Positions 46,901-56,500 of a DNA stretch of 64,000 nucleotides are shown here, piece after piece. The stretch covers positions 3,611,001 through 3,675,000 of the forward strand of contig CP079108.1 in assembly GCA_019285715.1 (NCBI GenBank), read 5' to 3'. The notes below the pieces were generated by a model. The model made no database searches, was not told where the DNA came from, and worked only from the letters and a program-made list of their open reading frames with translations. The number at the start of each line of letters is the position of its first letter. Positions within the stretch are counted from its first letter, which is position 1. The translations under genes and the position numbers were made by a program. The DNA is from Sphingosinicellaceae bacterium. GTDB taxonomy: Bacteria; Pseudomonadota; Alphaproteobacteria; Sphingomonadales; Sphingomonadaceae.

Positions 46901-46940
46901 AAAAAGGCCCGGGACTCGCGCTGAGTCCCGGGCCTCTTCG
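46901..46940. terminator. Terminator after lepB
   Basis: AAAA, then AGGCCCGGGACTC (46905-46917) paired perfectly to GAGTCCCGGGCCT (46923-46935), loop of 5, then CTTCGTT. The 13-bp stem ends both lepB and the converging gene at 46959. Confidence 0.85.
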
Positions 46941-46958
46941 TTCCCCGTTCGAGCGGGC

Positions 46959-47531
46959 TTAGCAGCGACCGTCGCGCTCGATGGCGTTGCCGGCGACAGC
47001 GCCGAGGCCGGCTCCCGCTACAGTCCCGATGCCGCGGTTGTAGCGGTGGCTGACGCTGTTGCCGATCAGGCCGCCGGCGATCGCGCCGAGAACCGCGCCG
47101 CTGCCATCAGTGCGGCACCGATAGCCGCGATCATAGCCGCGGCGATACCCGTAGCCGCCGCTGTAGGCACCGTAGACCACCGGGTAGCCGCCACCGTAAT
47201 AGCCACCGTCGTAGTAAGGATCGCCGTAGCCGTAGCCATAACCGTAAGCGGGCACGACGTAGACCCGAGGACGATAATAACCTCGACCGTAATAGCCGCC
47301 GCGGTAGCCGTAGCCGCCGGCGTAATAGCCGCGGCCACCGTAATAGCTGCCGCGGTAGCCACCGTAGCCGCCGCGATAACCTCCGCCACCGCCGTGGTAA
47401 CCGCCACCGCCGCCGCCATGATAGCCGCCGCCACCGTGGTAACCGCCGCCACCGTGCCCGCCGCGATCGGCAAGGGCGGGGGTTGCCGCCAGTGTCGCGA
47501 GACTCGCGACCGCGATCAAAATCGCTTTCAT
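46959..47531 (-). CDS. Secreted Gly/Tyr-rich protein with glycine-zipper C-terminus
   Basis: 190 residues: signal peptide MKAILIAVASLATLAATPALA, then about 130 residues of near-repeats of GGGGYHGGGGY and GYRGGYYGRGYYRP type (His, Tyr and Gly only for long stretches), and a C-terminal glycine zipper: VLGAIAGGLIGNSVSHRYNRG, GTVAGAGLGAVAGNAIERDG. The zipper domain is found in outer-membrane-associated proteins such as the Rickettsia 17 kDa antigen. The repeat region could change length by slippage. Divergent from the related gene at 47678. Confidence 0.75.
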   Translation of the reverse strand: MKAILIAVASLATLAATPALADRGGHGGGGYHGGGGYHGGGGGGYHGGGGGYRGGYGGYRGSYYGGRGYYAGGYGYRGGYYGRGYYRPRVYVVPAYGYGYGYGDPYYDGGYYGGGYPVVYGAYSGGYGYRRGYDRGYRCRTDGSGAVLGAIAGGLIGNSVSHRYNRGIGTVAGAGLGAVAGNAIERDGRC

Positions 47532-47677
47532 CGACGCTCTCCTTTAAGCATACTGCCCAGCCTTGCCGGGTACCTCACCGGTATCGCAGTGACGGCGTTA
47601 ACGCGCTCTGAACCGGAACATTCGTGGTCCTTCGCGCATTGTTTCGTAGGCTATTCAATATTCAAGGGTGATCGCTC

Positions 47678-47989
47678 ATGCGTCTTCTAAGCTCGTTGGT
47701 CCTCGCTGCAGTCGCGACGACTTCACTGGCCGTAACCCCCGCCGAGGCCCGCCGCCACGACAACCGCTATTATGACGGCAACCGCTATTACTCGAGCTAC
47801 GACGACTGCATGCGGCGTCGCAGCCGGGCCGCCAAGCGCGGCACGGTGATCGGCGCGGTCGGTGCCGGTGCCGGTGCTGCCGTGCTCGGCGGCAACCTCG
47901 GCGAGTCGCTTCTCGGTGCGGGTGTCGGCGCTGTCGCCGGTAACGCCATCGGTCGCGGCAGCGAGAAGCGCTGCTACCGCCGCCGCTAG
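47678..47989 (+). CDS. Small glycine-zipper 2TM-like secreted protein
   Basis: 103 residues: signal peptide MRLLSSLVLAAVATTSLAVTPAEA, a Tyr/Asn-rich stretch (RHDNRYYDGNRYYSSYDD), a basic RRRSRAAKRG, then the zipper TVIGAVGAGAGAAVLGGNLGESLLGAGVGAVAGNAIGRGS (shown in pieces: the GAVGAGAGA and GAGVGAVAGNAIGRG motifs) and a C-terminal Cys. It looks like a short version of its divergent neighbour and of the gene at 3154. Envelope role is inferred. Confidence 0.75.
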   Translation: MRLLSSLVLAAVATTSLAVTPAEARRHDNRYYDGNRYYSSYDDCMRRRSRAAKRGTVIGAVGAGAGAAVLGGNLGESLLGAGVGAVAGNAIGRGSEKRCYRRR

Positions 47990-48001
47990 AGGTTCGTCAC
48001 C

Positions 48002-48026
48002 CTCCCCTCCCTAATCGGGAGGGGAG
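48002..48026. repeat. Small family-2 palindrome
   Basis: CTCCCCTCCC (48002-48011), a TAATC loop, then GGGAGGGGAG (48017-48026), a perfect 10-bp hairpin. It resembles the inner hairpins of the family-2 repeats and lies between the converging small zipper gene and cobT, where it would serve as a terminator. Confidence 0.7.
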
Positions 48027-48032
48027 CCGGAC

Positions 48033-49889
48033 CTAGCGCCGCGGCTTCTTCCGCCCGGCATCGTCCTCGAACAGGCTCGCGAGCTGATCGATGATCGTGC
48101 CGCCGAGCTGTTCGGCATCCATGATCGTCACCGCCCGCGCGTAGTAGCGCGTCACGTCGTGGCCGATGCCGATAGCGACCAATCCGACCGGTGAGCGCCC
48201 CTCGATCCAGCCGATGACCTGCCGCAGGTGGCGCTCCAGGTAGCTGCCGGTGTTGACCGACAGCGTCGAGTCGTCGACCGGTGCGCCGTCGGAGATCACC
48301 ATCAGGATGCGGCGATCCTCGGGCCGCGCCAGCAGCCGGGCGTGCGCCCACAACAGCGCCTCGCCGTCGATGTTTTCCTTCAGCAGCCCCTCGCGCATCA
48401 TCAGCCCGAGGTTCTTGCGCGCCCGCCGCCACGGCGCATCGGCCGCCTTGTAGATGATGTGGCGCAGGTCGTTCAGCCGCCCCGGTTTGCCCGGGCGTCC
48501 CGCTGCCAGCCACGCTTCACGACTTTGACCACCTTTCCAGGCGCGCGTGGTGAAGCCCAGGATCTCGGTCTTGACCGCGCAGCGCTCCAGCGTCCGCGCC
48601 ATGATGTCGGCGCAGATCGCCGCGATCGAGATCGGTCGCCCGCGCATCGAGCCCGAGTTGTCGATCAGCAGCGTCACGACGGTGTCGCGAAACTTGGTAT
48701 CGCGCTCGATCTTGTAGCTCAGCGCGTGCATCGGATTGGTGATGATCCGCCCGAGCCGCGCGGCGTCGAGCAGCCCCTCCTCCTGGTCGAAGTCCCAGGC
48801 CCGGTTCTGCTGCGCCATCAGGCGGCGCTGGAGCCGGTTGGCGAGCTTGGTCACCGCGCCCTGCAGGTGGACGAGTTGCTGGTCGAGGTACGACCGCAGC
48901 CGGGTAAGTTCTTCCGGGTCGCACAGCTCCTCGGCCCCGACGATCTCGTCGTACTTGGTGGTGTAGGAAATATAGTCGAAGTCCGGCGGCAGGTCGGCAA
49001 TCGGCGTGTTCGGCCGCCAGGGCGTCATGCCCTCACGCCCCTCCTCGCCCATCTCGGCCTCGGACACCATGTCGGTGTCCATGTCGACCTGCTGCGACTC
49101 GCCGTCCTCGGACGCCTCGTCGGACTGCTCGGCGCGGGTCTCGACGGACTGGTCGGCGGAGGCCCCGGCGTCGTCCTGGTCGTCGCCGTCGTCGGCGGGA
49201 GCGTCGGCGTCCTCGGGGTCGCCCTCCTCGCCATCCTCGCTGTCGGGCTCGGCGTCCGGGTCGGTCCCGAGGCCGAGGTCGCTGATCACCCGGCGCAGTG
49301 CGAGGCCGAACGCCGACTGGTCGTCGATATTGCCGAGCAGCGTATCGAGGTTTGCCCCCGCCCGCGCCTCGATATCGGTCCGCACCAGACTGATCGCCGT
49401 CGCCGCCGCGCGCGGGATCGCCGCCCCGGTCAGCCGCTCGCGCACCAGCAGGCCGAGCGCCGTCGCCATCGGCACTTCGTCCGCCGACCGCGCCCGCACG
49501 ATCGGATCGGTCTTGACCCGCGCCTCGGTCATCCGGTCGAGATTGACCGCGACGCCGAGCATCTCCGACGACCCGATGGCCTCGATCCGCGCCTGCTCGA
49601 CCGCGTTGAAAATGTCGCGCCCGATCCCCGCCTCGGGCTGGTCCACGGCATGCAGCTTGGCGTCATGGTGGCGCTTCCTCAGCGCGAACGCGTCCGCCCA
49701 ACCGCGCACCTCCGCAACCTGGTCCGCGGGCATGGCCCGCCCCGGCTGCGGCACCCGCGCCTGATCCCCGAAACACGACGGCTTGTCGGCGGTGTACGCG
49801 AGCTCGAAGTCCGGCTCATGCCCAAGCGCCCGCAACGTCGCGGCGAGCGCGATGCGGAAGTCCTCGAGCGGATTGTCAGGCTGGGCCAT
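48033..49889 (-). CDS. cobT: Cobaltochelatase subunit CobT
   Basis: 618 residues. The N-terminal part ([20 protein letters not shown]) matches CobT, the middle is an acidic, repetitive linker ([21 protein letters not shown] and neighbours), and the C-terminal ~200 residues are a VWA domain with MIDAS motif [22 protein letters not shown] (DxSxS). With CobS and CobN it inserts cobalt into hydrogenobyrinate in aerobic B12 synthesis; the CobN and other cob genes are not in this window. It follows cobS by 13 bases. Confidence 0.9.
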   Translation of the reverse strand: MAQPDNPLEDFRIALAATLRALGHEPDFELAYTADKPSCFGDQARVPQPGRAMPADQVAEVRGWADAFALRKRHHDAKLHAVDQPEAGIGRDIFNAVEQARIEAIGSSEMLGVAVNLDRMTEARVKTDPIVRARSADEVPMATALGLLVRERLTGAAIPRAAATAISLVRTDIEARAGANLDTLLGNIDDQSAFGLALRRVISDLGLGTDPDAEPDSEDGEEGDPEDADAPADDGDDQDDAGASADQSVETRAEQSDEASEDGESQQVDMDTDMVSEAEMGEEGREGMTPWRPNTPIADLPPDFDYISYTTKYDEIVGAEELCDPEELTRLRSYLDQQLVHLQGAVTKLANRLQRRLMAQQNRAWDFDQEEGLLDAARLGRIITNPMHALSYKIERDTKFRDTVVTLLIDNSGSMRGRPISIAAICADIMARTLERCAVKTEILGFTTRAWKGGQSREAWLAAGRPGKPGRLNDLRHIIYKAADAPWRRARKNLGLMMREGLLKENIDGEALLWAHARLLARPEDRRILMVISDGAPVDDSTLSVNTGSYLERHLRQVIGWIEGRSPVGLVAIGIGHDVTRYYARAVTIMDAEQLGGTIIDQLASLFEDDAGRKKPRR

Positions 49890-49902
49890 CGCGCCGCGAA
49901 GC

Positions 49903-50928
49903 CTAGCGCTTGCCCTTGACCGCGACTGATTCCGGCAGGTCCTCGCCGAACACCCGCTGGTAGTATTCCGCCACGATCGACCGCTCGGCCTCATCGCACT
50001 TGTTGAGGAAGCTCAACCGGAACGCGAAGCCGACGTTCTTGAAGATCGTCGCGTTCTGGGCCCAGGTCAGGACCGTACGCGGGCTCATCACGGTCGAGAT
50101 GTCGCCCGACATGAAGCCCTGGCGGGTCATGTCGGCAACCTTGACCATGTTGGCGACCTGCTTGCGCCCCGCCTCGGTATCGAAGCCCGGAGCCTTGGCG
50201 ACGACGATCTGGCTCTCGACCGCGGGGGCGAGGTAGTTGAGCGTCGTGACGACGTTCCAGCGGTCCATCTGGCCCTGGTTGATCTGCTGGGTGCCGTGAT
50301 ACAACCCAGTGGTGTCGCCGAGGCCGACAGTGTTGGCGGTGGCGAACAGCCGGAACCACGGGTTCGGGCGGATGACGCGGTTCTGGTCGAGCAGGGTTAG
50401 CTTGCCCTCAACCTCGAGCACGCGCTGGATGACGAACATCACGTCCGGGCGGCCGGCGTCGTACTCATCGAAGACCAGTGCAGTCGGGGTCTGCAGCGCC
50501 CACGGCAGCAGGCCCTCGCGGAACTCGGTGACCTGCTTGCCCTCGCGCAGCACGATCGCGTCCTTGCCGACGAGGTCGATGCGGCTGATGTGGCTGTCGA
50601 GGTTGATACGGATGCACGGCCATTTCAGGCGCGCCGCGACCTGCTCGATATGGGTCGACTTGCCGGTACCGTGGAAGCCCTGGACCATGACCCGGCGGTT
50701 GAAGGCAAAGCCCGCGAGGATCGCCAGCGTCGTGTCCGGGTCAAAGACATAGTTTGGATCGAGGTCGGGCACGCGCTCGTCGGCGATGGAGAACGCCGGC
50801 ACCGTCATGTCGACGTCGACCCCGAAGACGCTGCGTGCGTCGATGGTGATATCGGGCGCGTCCATCGCGGTGGTCGCGTGGTCGTGGGTATCCGGCGTGT
50901 CGGAATCGGCGTTGAGTACGGTGGCCAA
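49903..50928 (-). CDS. cobS: Cobaltochelatase subunit CobS (AAA+ ATPase)
   Basis: 341 residues. Walker A is in [21 protein letters not shown] and Walker B in [45 protein letters not shown] is the sensor 1 region. CobS forms hexameric rings that couple ATP hydrolysis to the chelatase. It lies with cobT, downstream of the J-domain gene; all three are on the minus strand. Confidence 0.92.
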   Translation of the reverse strand: MATVLNADSDTPDTHDHATTAMDAPDITIDARSVFGVDVDMTVPAFSIADERVPDLDPNYVFDPDTTLAILAGFAFNRRVMVQGFHGTGKSTHIEQVAARLKWPCIRINLDSHISRIDLVGKDAIVLREGKQVTEFREGLLPWALQTPTALVFDEYDAGRPDVMFVIQRVLEVEGKLTLLDQNRVIRPNPWFRLFATANTVGLGDTTGLYHGTQQINQGQMDRWNVVTTLNYLAPAVESQIVVAKAPGFDTEAGRKQVANMVKVADMTRQGFMSGDISTVMSPRTVLTWAQNATIFKNVGFAFRLSFLNKCDEAERSIVAEYYQRVFGEDLPESVAVKGKR

Positions 50929-50970
50929 CTCAGGCTCCCTGTGATCGTGACGAACGTTGCAATCGAGGCG

Positions 50971-51567
50971 TCAACGGGCGGTTTTTGGGTCAGCCCGGAA
51001 GGCTGCGGCGGACTTCAGGTGCGTATAGGCTTGAACCACGTCCTGCAACTTTCGTTCGTGGCTGCGGTCGCCGCCGTTACTATCGGGATGGAAACGCCTG
51101 ACCAACGCTTTATAGGCCCGTTTTATCGTCGCAAGTGTCGCCGACGCGTCGAGCTCCAACGTCTTCAAGGCCTTGACGTCAACCTCGGCGAGCACCGTAC
51201 CGGCATTGGTACGGCGACCGGCGAAGGCGTCCTGCCCGAACTTGCCGTGAAGCGCGTTCAGCGGGTCGTTGAACTTGTAGCCGTTGACGTCGTGGACGAC
51301 GTGCGCCCAGCCGGCCAGCGGCGACTGCGCCTCGCTGATCTCGTCCGGCGCCATGCCGTCGAAGAAGTTGTAGCCGGCGTTGAACTGGCGGACATGGTCG
51401 AGGCATAGCCACTGCCAGCCGCCGACATGACCGGCGACGCGGTTCGAGGCGGGTGCGCGGAACTCGGCTTCGGTGGTGCAGCCCGGATGCGCGCAAGGGG
51501 TCGGCTGCGGCAGCTCGACGCGGCCATGAAAGCGCGCGCGGCGCGGCGGGGAATGATCCTGGTCCAA
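50971..51567 (-). CDS. J-domain (DnaJ-like) protein
   Basis: 198 residues. The C-terminal ~55 residues are a J domain: TLELDASATLATIKRAYKALVRRFHPDSNGGDRSHERKLQDVVQAY in outline, with the required HPD. The N-terminal part (RFHGRVELPQPTPCAHPGCTTEAEFRAP, WQWLCLDHVRQFNAGYNFF) has two CxxxxC-like cysteines and is conserved in sphingomonad homologues. Probably a DnaK co-chaperone with a special partner. The start is uncertain: no ATG fits; TTG at 51567 is chosen over TTG at 51621 and 51687. It is divergent from bolA by 65 bases. Confidence 0.78.
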   Translation of the reverse strand: MDQDHSPPRRARFHGRVELPQPTPCAHPGCTTEAEFRAPASNRVAGHVGGWQWLCLDHVRQFNAGYNFFDGMAPDEISEAQSPLAGWAHVVHDVNGYKFNDPLNALHGKFGQDAFAGRRTNAGTVLAEVDVKALKTLELDASATLATIKRAYKALVRRFHPDSNGGDRSHERKLQDVVQAYTHLKSAAAFRADPKTAR

Positions 51568-51632
51568 GGGAACTCGCGTTGGGTGTCGGACGTCGGCATA
51601 TAGGCGGTCATCAGCCGCCAAGGGAGTCGTCG

Positions 51633-51908
51633 ATGGGTGAACGGGCCAACGAAATCGAGCAGCGTCTTGTCGCAGCGCTCGCGCCAACCGCGCTGAAGGT
51701 GATTGACGACAGCGACGACCACAGCGGCCACGCCGGCCATTCCGGCGCGGGCGAGAGCCACTTCACCGTCCGGCTGACCGCGGCATCCTTCGCGGGCCAG
51801 TCGCGCCTCGAGCGACAGCGCGCCGTCTACGCAGCCCTTGGCGACCTGATGGCTCCCGACCGCATCCACGCCCTCGTCATCGAGGCGAAGGCTCCCGGCG
51901 AGGACTGA
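51633..51908 (+). CDS. BolA family protein
   Basis: 91 residues. ALAPTALKVIDDSDDHSGHAGH (the D.S..H loop with His for Fe-S ligation), HFTVRLTAASFAGQSRLERQ and LGDLMAPDRIHALVIEAKAP are the BolA fold. BolA proteins work with monothiol glutaredoxins in iron-sulfur handling and affect cell shape. The HSGHAGHSG His-rich insert is somewhat longer than usual. GGGAG lies 7 bases before the ATG at 51633. Confidence 0.93.
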   Translation: MGERANEIEQRLVAALAPTALKVIDDSDDHSGHAGHSGAGESHFTVRLTAASFAGQSRLERQRAVYAALGDLMAPDRIHALVIEAKAPGED

Positions 51909-51971
51909 CCGCACGCGGCCCTATCGTTTCTGCAGCTTGACCGAGCGGGCACTTGCCGCGAGCGTCAACCC

Positions 51972-53183
51972 ATGGACCTGAACTGGAGCGCCGCCGACCT
52001 CGCCTTCCGTGACGAGGTGCGAGCCTTCTTCGCCGCGGAACTGACACCCGAGCTGCGTGACGCCGCCGCTTGCTTGACCAGCGTGTACGCGCCCCCGGAG
52101 ATCGCGCTCGAATGGCAGCGCCGCCTCCACTCCCATGGCTGGGTCGCGCCGTCGTGGCCGGTCGAGTACGGCGGCTGCGGCTGGAGCCAGGTCCAGAAAT
52201 ACATCTTCGCCCGCGAGGAAGCCGAGGCGGGCGCCCCGCCGCTGTCGCCGATGGGCCTCGGCATGTGCGGCCCAGTGCTGCTCGGCTACGGTACGCCCGC
52301 TCAGAAGGCGCATTGGCTGCCCCGGATGCTCGCGGGCGACGATTTCTGGTGCCAAGGCTACTCCGAGACCGAGTCGGGCTCCGACCTCGCCTCGCTGCGG
52401 ATGAAGGCGGTCCGCGACGGCGACGACCTCGTCTGCACCGGGCACAAGATCTGGACCACCCACGGCCACGCCGCCAACATGATCTTCGTGCTGGTCCGCA
52501 CCGCGACGCTCGCCAAGCCGCAGCAGGGCATCACCTTCGCGTTGATGGACATGACCAGCCCCGGCGTCACCGTTCGCCCGACCGTGTCGCTGTCGGGCGA
52601 GCACATCCAGAACCTGATCACCTTCGACGAGGTCCGGGTGCCCGTCGCCAACGTCGTCGGCGCCATCGACGACGGCTGGCGCGTCGCCAAGTACCTGATG
52701 GAGTTCGAGCGCGGCGGCAGCCAGTACGCCCCGCACCTGCGCACTCGCCTGAACCGCCTCGGCGCGCACATCGCGACGCTCGAGCACGGCGGCGCCGCGC
52801 TCCGCACGCGCATGGCCCGCGTCGCTACCGATGTCGAGGCAATGGACGCGCTCGAACTCCAGTTGATGAGCCGCCTGTCGGTCGGCGGCGCGCCCGGCAC
52901 CATGGCGTCGGTCCTCAAGGTCCTCGGCACCGAACTCAGCCAGCGCCTGACCGAAGTCGAGCTCGACGCCGCCGGGCCCTACGCCGCCGCCTGGCAGCCG
53001 CAGCTGACGGTGCCGGGCGGCCCCACCCCCGGCTTCACCGCACCCGCCAACGGCCGCGCCGCGGGCAGCGCCTTCGCCGCCAAGGCCGTCCCGAAATACC
53101 TCAACGACCGCGCCGGCTCGATCTACGCCGGCAGTAACGAAATCCAGCGCAACATCGTCTGGGGCACCCTGGGTCGCCAGTAA
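51972..53183 (+). CDS. Acyl-CoA dehydrogenase family protein
   Basis: 403 residues. FRDEVRAFFAAELTPELRD opens it; WCQGYSETESGSDLASLRMKAVRDGDDLVCTGHKIWTTHGH is the FAD and substrate signature of the family; AGSIYAGSNEIQRNIVWGTLGRQ is the C-terminal flavin-contact motif. It dehydrogenates an acyl-CoA with an ETF acceptor; the chain length is not visible. Preceded by about 60 bases after bolA. Confidence 0.94.
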   Translation: MDLNWSAADLAFRDEVRAFFAAELTPELRDAAACLTSVYAPPEIALEWQRRLHSHGWVAPSWPVEYGGCGWSQVQKYIFAREEAEAGAPPLSPMGLGMCGPVLLGYGTPAQKAHWLPRMLAGDDFWCQGYSETESGSDLASLRMKAVRDGDDLVCTGHKIWTTHGHAANMIFVLVRTATLAKPQQGITFALMDMTSPGVTVRPTVSLSGEHIQNLITFDEVRVPVANVVGAIDDGWRVAKYLMEFERGGSQYAPHLRTRLNRLGAHIATLEHGGAALRTRMARVATDVEAMDALELQLMSRLSVGGAPGTMASVLKVLGTELSQRLTEVELDAAGPYAAAWQPQLTVPGGPTPGFTAPANGRAAGSAFAAKAVPKYLNDRAGSIYAGSNEIQRNIVWGTLGRQ

Positions 53184-53241
53184 TCGGCCGCCGCTGCAGT
53201 TGCCGAGCGACGCCCGCTTGCGTTAATGGGCAGCGCGCCAT

Positions 53242-53314
53242 GCCGGCTTAGCTCAGATGGTAGAGCACCTGATTTGTAATCAGGGGGTCGCGGGTTCGAT
53301 TCCTGCAGCCGGCA
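53242..53314 (+). tRNA. tRNA-Thr (anticodon TGT)
   Basis: Acceptor GCCGGCT/AGCCGGC, D-arm TAGCTCAGATGGTAGAGCA, anticodon arm CCTGA-TTTGTAA-TCAGG giving UGU for ACA codons, and T-arm GCGGGTTCGATTCCTGC. Discriminator is A at 53314, and the CCA end is not encoded (ACCG follows). An overlapping open frame on the other strand is described separately. Confidence 0.97.
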
Positions 53315-53558
53315 CCGTCGCGCGCTGGGCCGGTGCTGCGGCGGCGACGGCCATGAACACCCGGTCGTCGACGGCGTGGAGGCGGCGGACATCGTCGCGT
53401 GTCGTTGGGGTCGGGCGGGTCAGGAAGACCGGGGCATCGACGTGCAGCGGGGCGCTCGCGATGCGGCCGGTCGAGACCGTCGAGGGGGCCAGCCACAGCA
53501 CCGCCGCGATCGCCACCGCCCAGCGGATACGGTGGCCGGGTTTCGGAGCCACGATCAC
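53280..53558 (-). CDS. Short ORF coupled to the autotransporter, running antisense into tRNA-Thr
   Basis: 92 residues from a GTG that overlaps the autotransporter stop (GTGA). The N-terminus has a hydrophobic signal-like segment (VAPKPGHRIRWAVAIAAVLWLAP), then ASAPLHVDAPVFLTRPTPTT and AVDDRVFMAVAAAAPAQ. The last ~9 residues, ending AGIEPATP, are the antisense of the tRNA T-arm and are a familiar false ending of hypothetical proteins. It may be a real small exported protein whose stop codon has been lost to the tRNA, or noise. I do not recognise a family. Confidence 0.35.
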   Translation of the reverse strand: MIVAPKPGHRIRWAVAIAAVLWLAPSTVSTGRIASAPLHVDAPVFLTRPTPTTRDDVRRLHAVDDRVFMAVAAAAPAQRATVPAAGIEPATP

Positions 53559-56500
53559 AGCGAGAAGCTCACGCCGGCGCGGGCCGCGACCGAGGCGCGG
53601 CCCTGCTGCTGCTCGGCGCTGACCTCGCCGACGAGGCGGAAGCCGCCGCTGCCGCCGACCGCGCGCAGGCGGCCGATCCAGCCGTTGGTGCGGTCCTGGG
53701 CGCGGAGCGTAAAGGCGTCCCCGCCGGCGAACCGCGCCGTGGTGTCGCCGAGCCCGCCACCGACGATCTGGCGGCGGCCGCCCTCGGTCTCGATCCGGAA
53801 CCAGTTTTCGACAAAGGTGCGGTCGCCGAAGTTGAGGCCCGCCACCAGGGTCGCCGACAGCGCAAGCTCGTCGCTGTTGCGCGAGTCGACGTTCAGGTCG
53901 AAGGCCTTGCCGCCGCCGTTCTCGGTGTAGCCGCCCTCGTGCAGGCGGTAGTAGTCGACCGCGGCGACCGGGCGCACGGTGAAGCGGCCGAAGCGCGTCT
54001 CGTAGGCGATGGCACTCGAGGCCGACAACAGGCTGCCGTCCCACTTGCCCTCGGCGTCGCGCGACACGGCCTCGCTGCCGATGCTGCCCTGGAAATGGCG
54101 CGTGCCGGTGAAGTTGATCTTCGCGCCGGAGACGCGGGCATTGGCGGTAAAGCCGTGCCATTGACCGCGCCAGTAGGCGGCAAGTTCGTACTGGTCGGAG
54201 CCGACCTCGTTGTCGGTGCCACCGTCGGCATCCTTGCCGTGGAGGTAGGCGAGCGAGCCACCGAAGCTGCCGACCCCGGTGGCGATTTCGCCGCCGCCGG
54301 TCGCGCCCCAGCCGCTGACGTCGAAGCCGGCGGTGCTCGCGATGCTCTTGGAGCGGCCCCACGCAACCTGCTGCAGGTAGGTGCTCCAGCGGCCGTGCTC
54401 GACGAGGTTGCCCTGCGGGTCGGCGAGCAGCCGGGCGGTGGCGCGCGATCCCTGGGTCACCGCCTCGAAGGTGCCGCCGGCGTGATCGGGCAGCAGCTGG
54501 CGCAAGGTGGTGCCGAAGCGTTTGGCATCGGCGATGTCGAGGAACGCACCCGCGACCTTGGCATCGCTGTCGAGCGCCTTGACGACGGCGTCGTAGGCCC
54601 GTGACTGGGAGTCGTTGAGGCCGAGTTCGGTCGCGGTCTTGCGCTTCAGTTCGACCGCGATCTCGTTGGCGCTGCCGGCGATGACATTGCTCTTGAAGAT
54701 GAAGGGCAGCAGCATCGGGCTGGCGGTGAGGTTGGCGGCCCCGCTGATCGAGCCGGCCTGCACGATGACGTAGCGCCCCTCCGCCTGGCTGACGTTGCTG
54801 AGGGTCAACGCGACCTGCGACCCGGCGGCGAAGCTCGCCGCACCGGCGACCTGGAACACCGTGTTGGTCTTAGCCGCGGCGTCGATGGTGACGCCGAGCA
54901 CGCCCTGTGCGCCGACGCTGAGCGAGCCGAGCGCGACGGCCCCCTTGGTGTTGAGCATCAGCGCGCCGCTGCCGACGTTGACCGCAAGGTTGCCGCTGCG
55001 GAGCAGGCTGCCGGTGAATTTACTGCCCTCGGTGATCGACAGCTGGTCGCTGCCGCCGCCGAAATCGGTGGTGCCGGTGAAACTCGACTTGCCGCCGAGC
55101 GACAGCGTGTCGTTGCCCGAGCCGAACAGGATGTCCCCGGTGATCGACGGTGCGGTCGCCCCGGCGGCACCCGCAACCTGCCGGACAACGGCACCAGCGG
55201 TGTTGGCACGCAGGTCGATGGCGACGTTGCGGGCGGAGGTCGCGGTCGCCCCCGACGCGGCAATGGTGCCGCTGTTCTCGACCAGGGTGAGCGTCCCCGA
55301 GCGGTCGACGATGCCGGTCGCGAAGCCATCGACGCCCGACGCAACCGCCTTGACCGTGCCGCTGTTGCGGATCGTGCCGACGGTCGCGCCGGCATCGATG
55401 GCGATCGCGGTCGAGGTCGCGGTGGCAACGCCGCCACCGGCCGCGCCGACCACGCCCGCGACCCGGATTTCGGCGACGCTGGCACCGTTGCCGAAGCGCA
55501 GGGCGGTCGCGCTGGCGTTGTTGGAGATCGCCTGGACCGTGCCGTTTACCGCGATGCCGCCGGCGATTGTGACCGCGCCGCCGAGGCCACCGACCTGCAG
55601 GCCGGTCGCAGCGACGTCCTTGTAGACACCGAGCCCGGACACACTGCCATCGATGACGAGGCCGAAGGTCGACCCGGTGACCGCGCCGATGGTCACGGCA
55701 TGATCCGCTGCGCCGATCCGGACGGCGGGGGCGGCGCCGTAACTGGTGACTGCGGCGGCGCCTTCGGTGGCGTCGGGGATGCCGTCCTTGTCCTCGTCGT
55801 CGTTCTTGGGATCGGTGTCCTTCGGTGCGATGGCGAGGATGATGCCGCCCGCGACATTCCCCGCGACGCTGAGCGCCGGACCGCCCTGCAGCAGGTCGTC
55901 GGCGTCGAGCTTGGTGATGTCGGCCGGCAGCGTCGTCGCGCGGTAGCCCGTCGCGCTGAGGGTGCCCTGCACGACCAGTCCGCCACCGATGTCGCCGAGG
56001 AACGACGCGCCGATCGCATCCTTGCCCTGGGCGGTCACCGTGCCGGCGACGCGAACCGCTCCGCTGACGGCGTTGGCGCGGACCCCGACCGAGCGGTCGC
56101 CGACGACCGCGACCGTGCCGCTGGTACTGAGCGACCCGGTCAGCGCGCCGTCGAGGGCGATGCCGGCGGAGTCGTTGCCCTCGATGCCGATGCCGCCGGT
56201 ATTGGCGACGTTGCCGGTGAAGGCGCCCGCGGTACGGATGCCGGTGCGGCGGAACCCGGAGGCGAGGCCACCGTCGAGGTCGCCGTCCTTGTCGGTGTCG
56301 ACCGGGACATAGGTCTCGTCGACGGTGATCGTGCCGCTGTTGAGGATGGCGCCGGTACTGCCCATCGCAGCGAGGATGCCGACGGCGTCGTTGGCGTCGG
56401 TGATCTTTACCGTCCCTTCGTTAGTGATCTTGTTCACGCCGCTCAGCGTCACGCCGACGCCCGTCCCCAATGTGATCGAGCCCGCCGACGTGATCCGGAT

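Noticed and set aside
47600-47660. General-stress EcfG promoter (GGAAC-N16/17-CGTT) upstream of the small zipper gene
   Set aside because: A GGAAC is present but the GTT lies 21 bases away, outside the accepted spacing.
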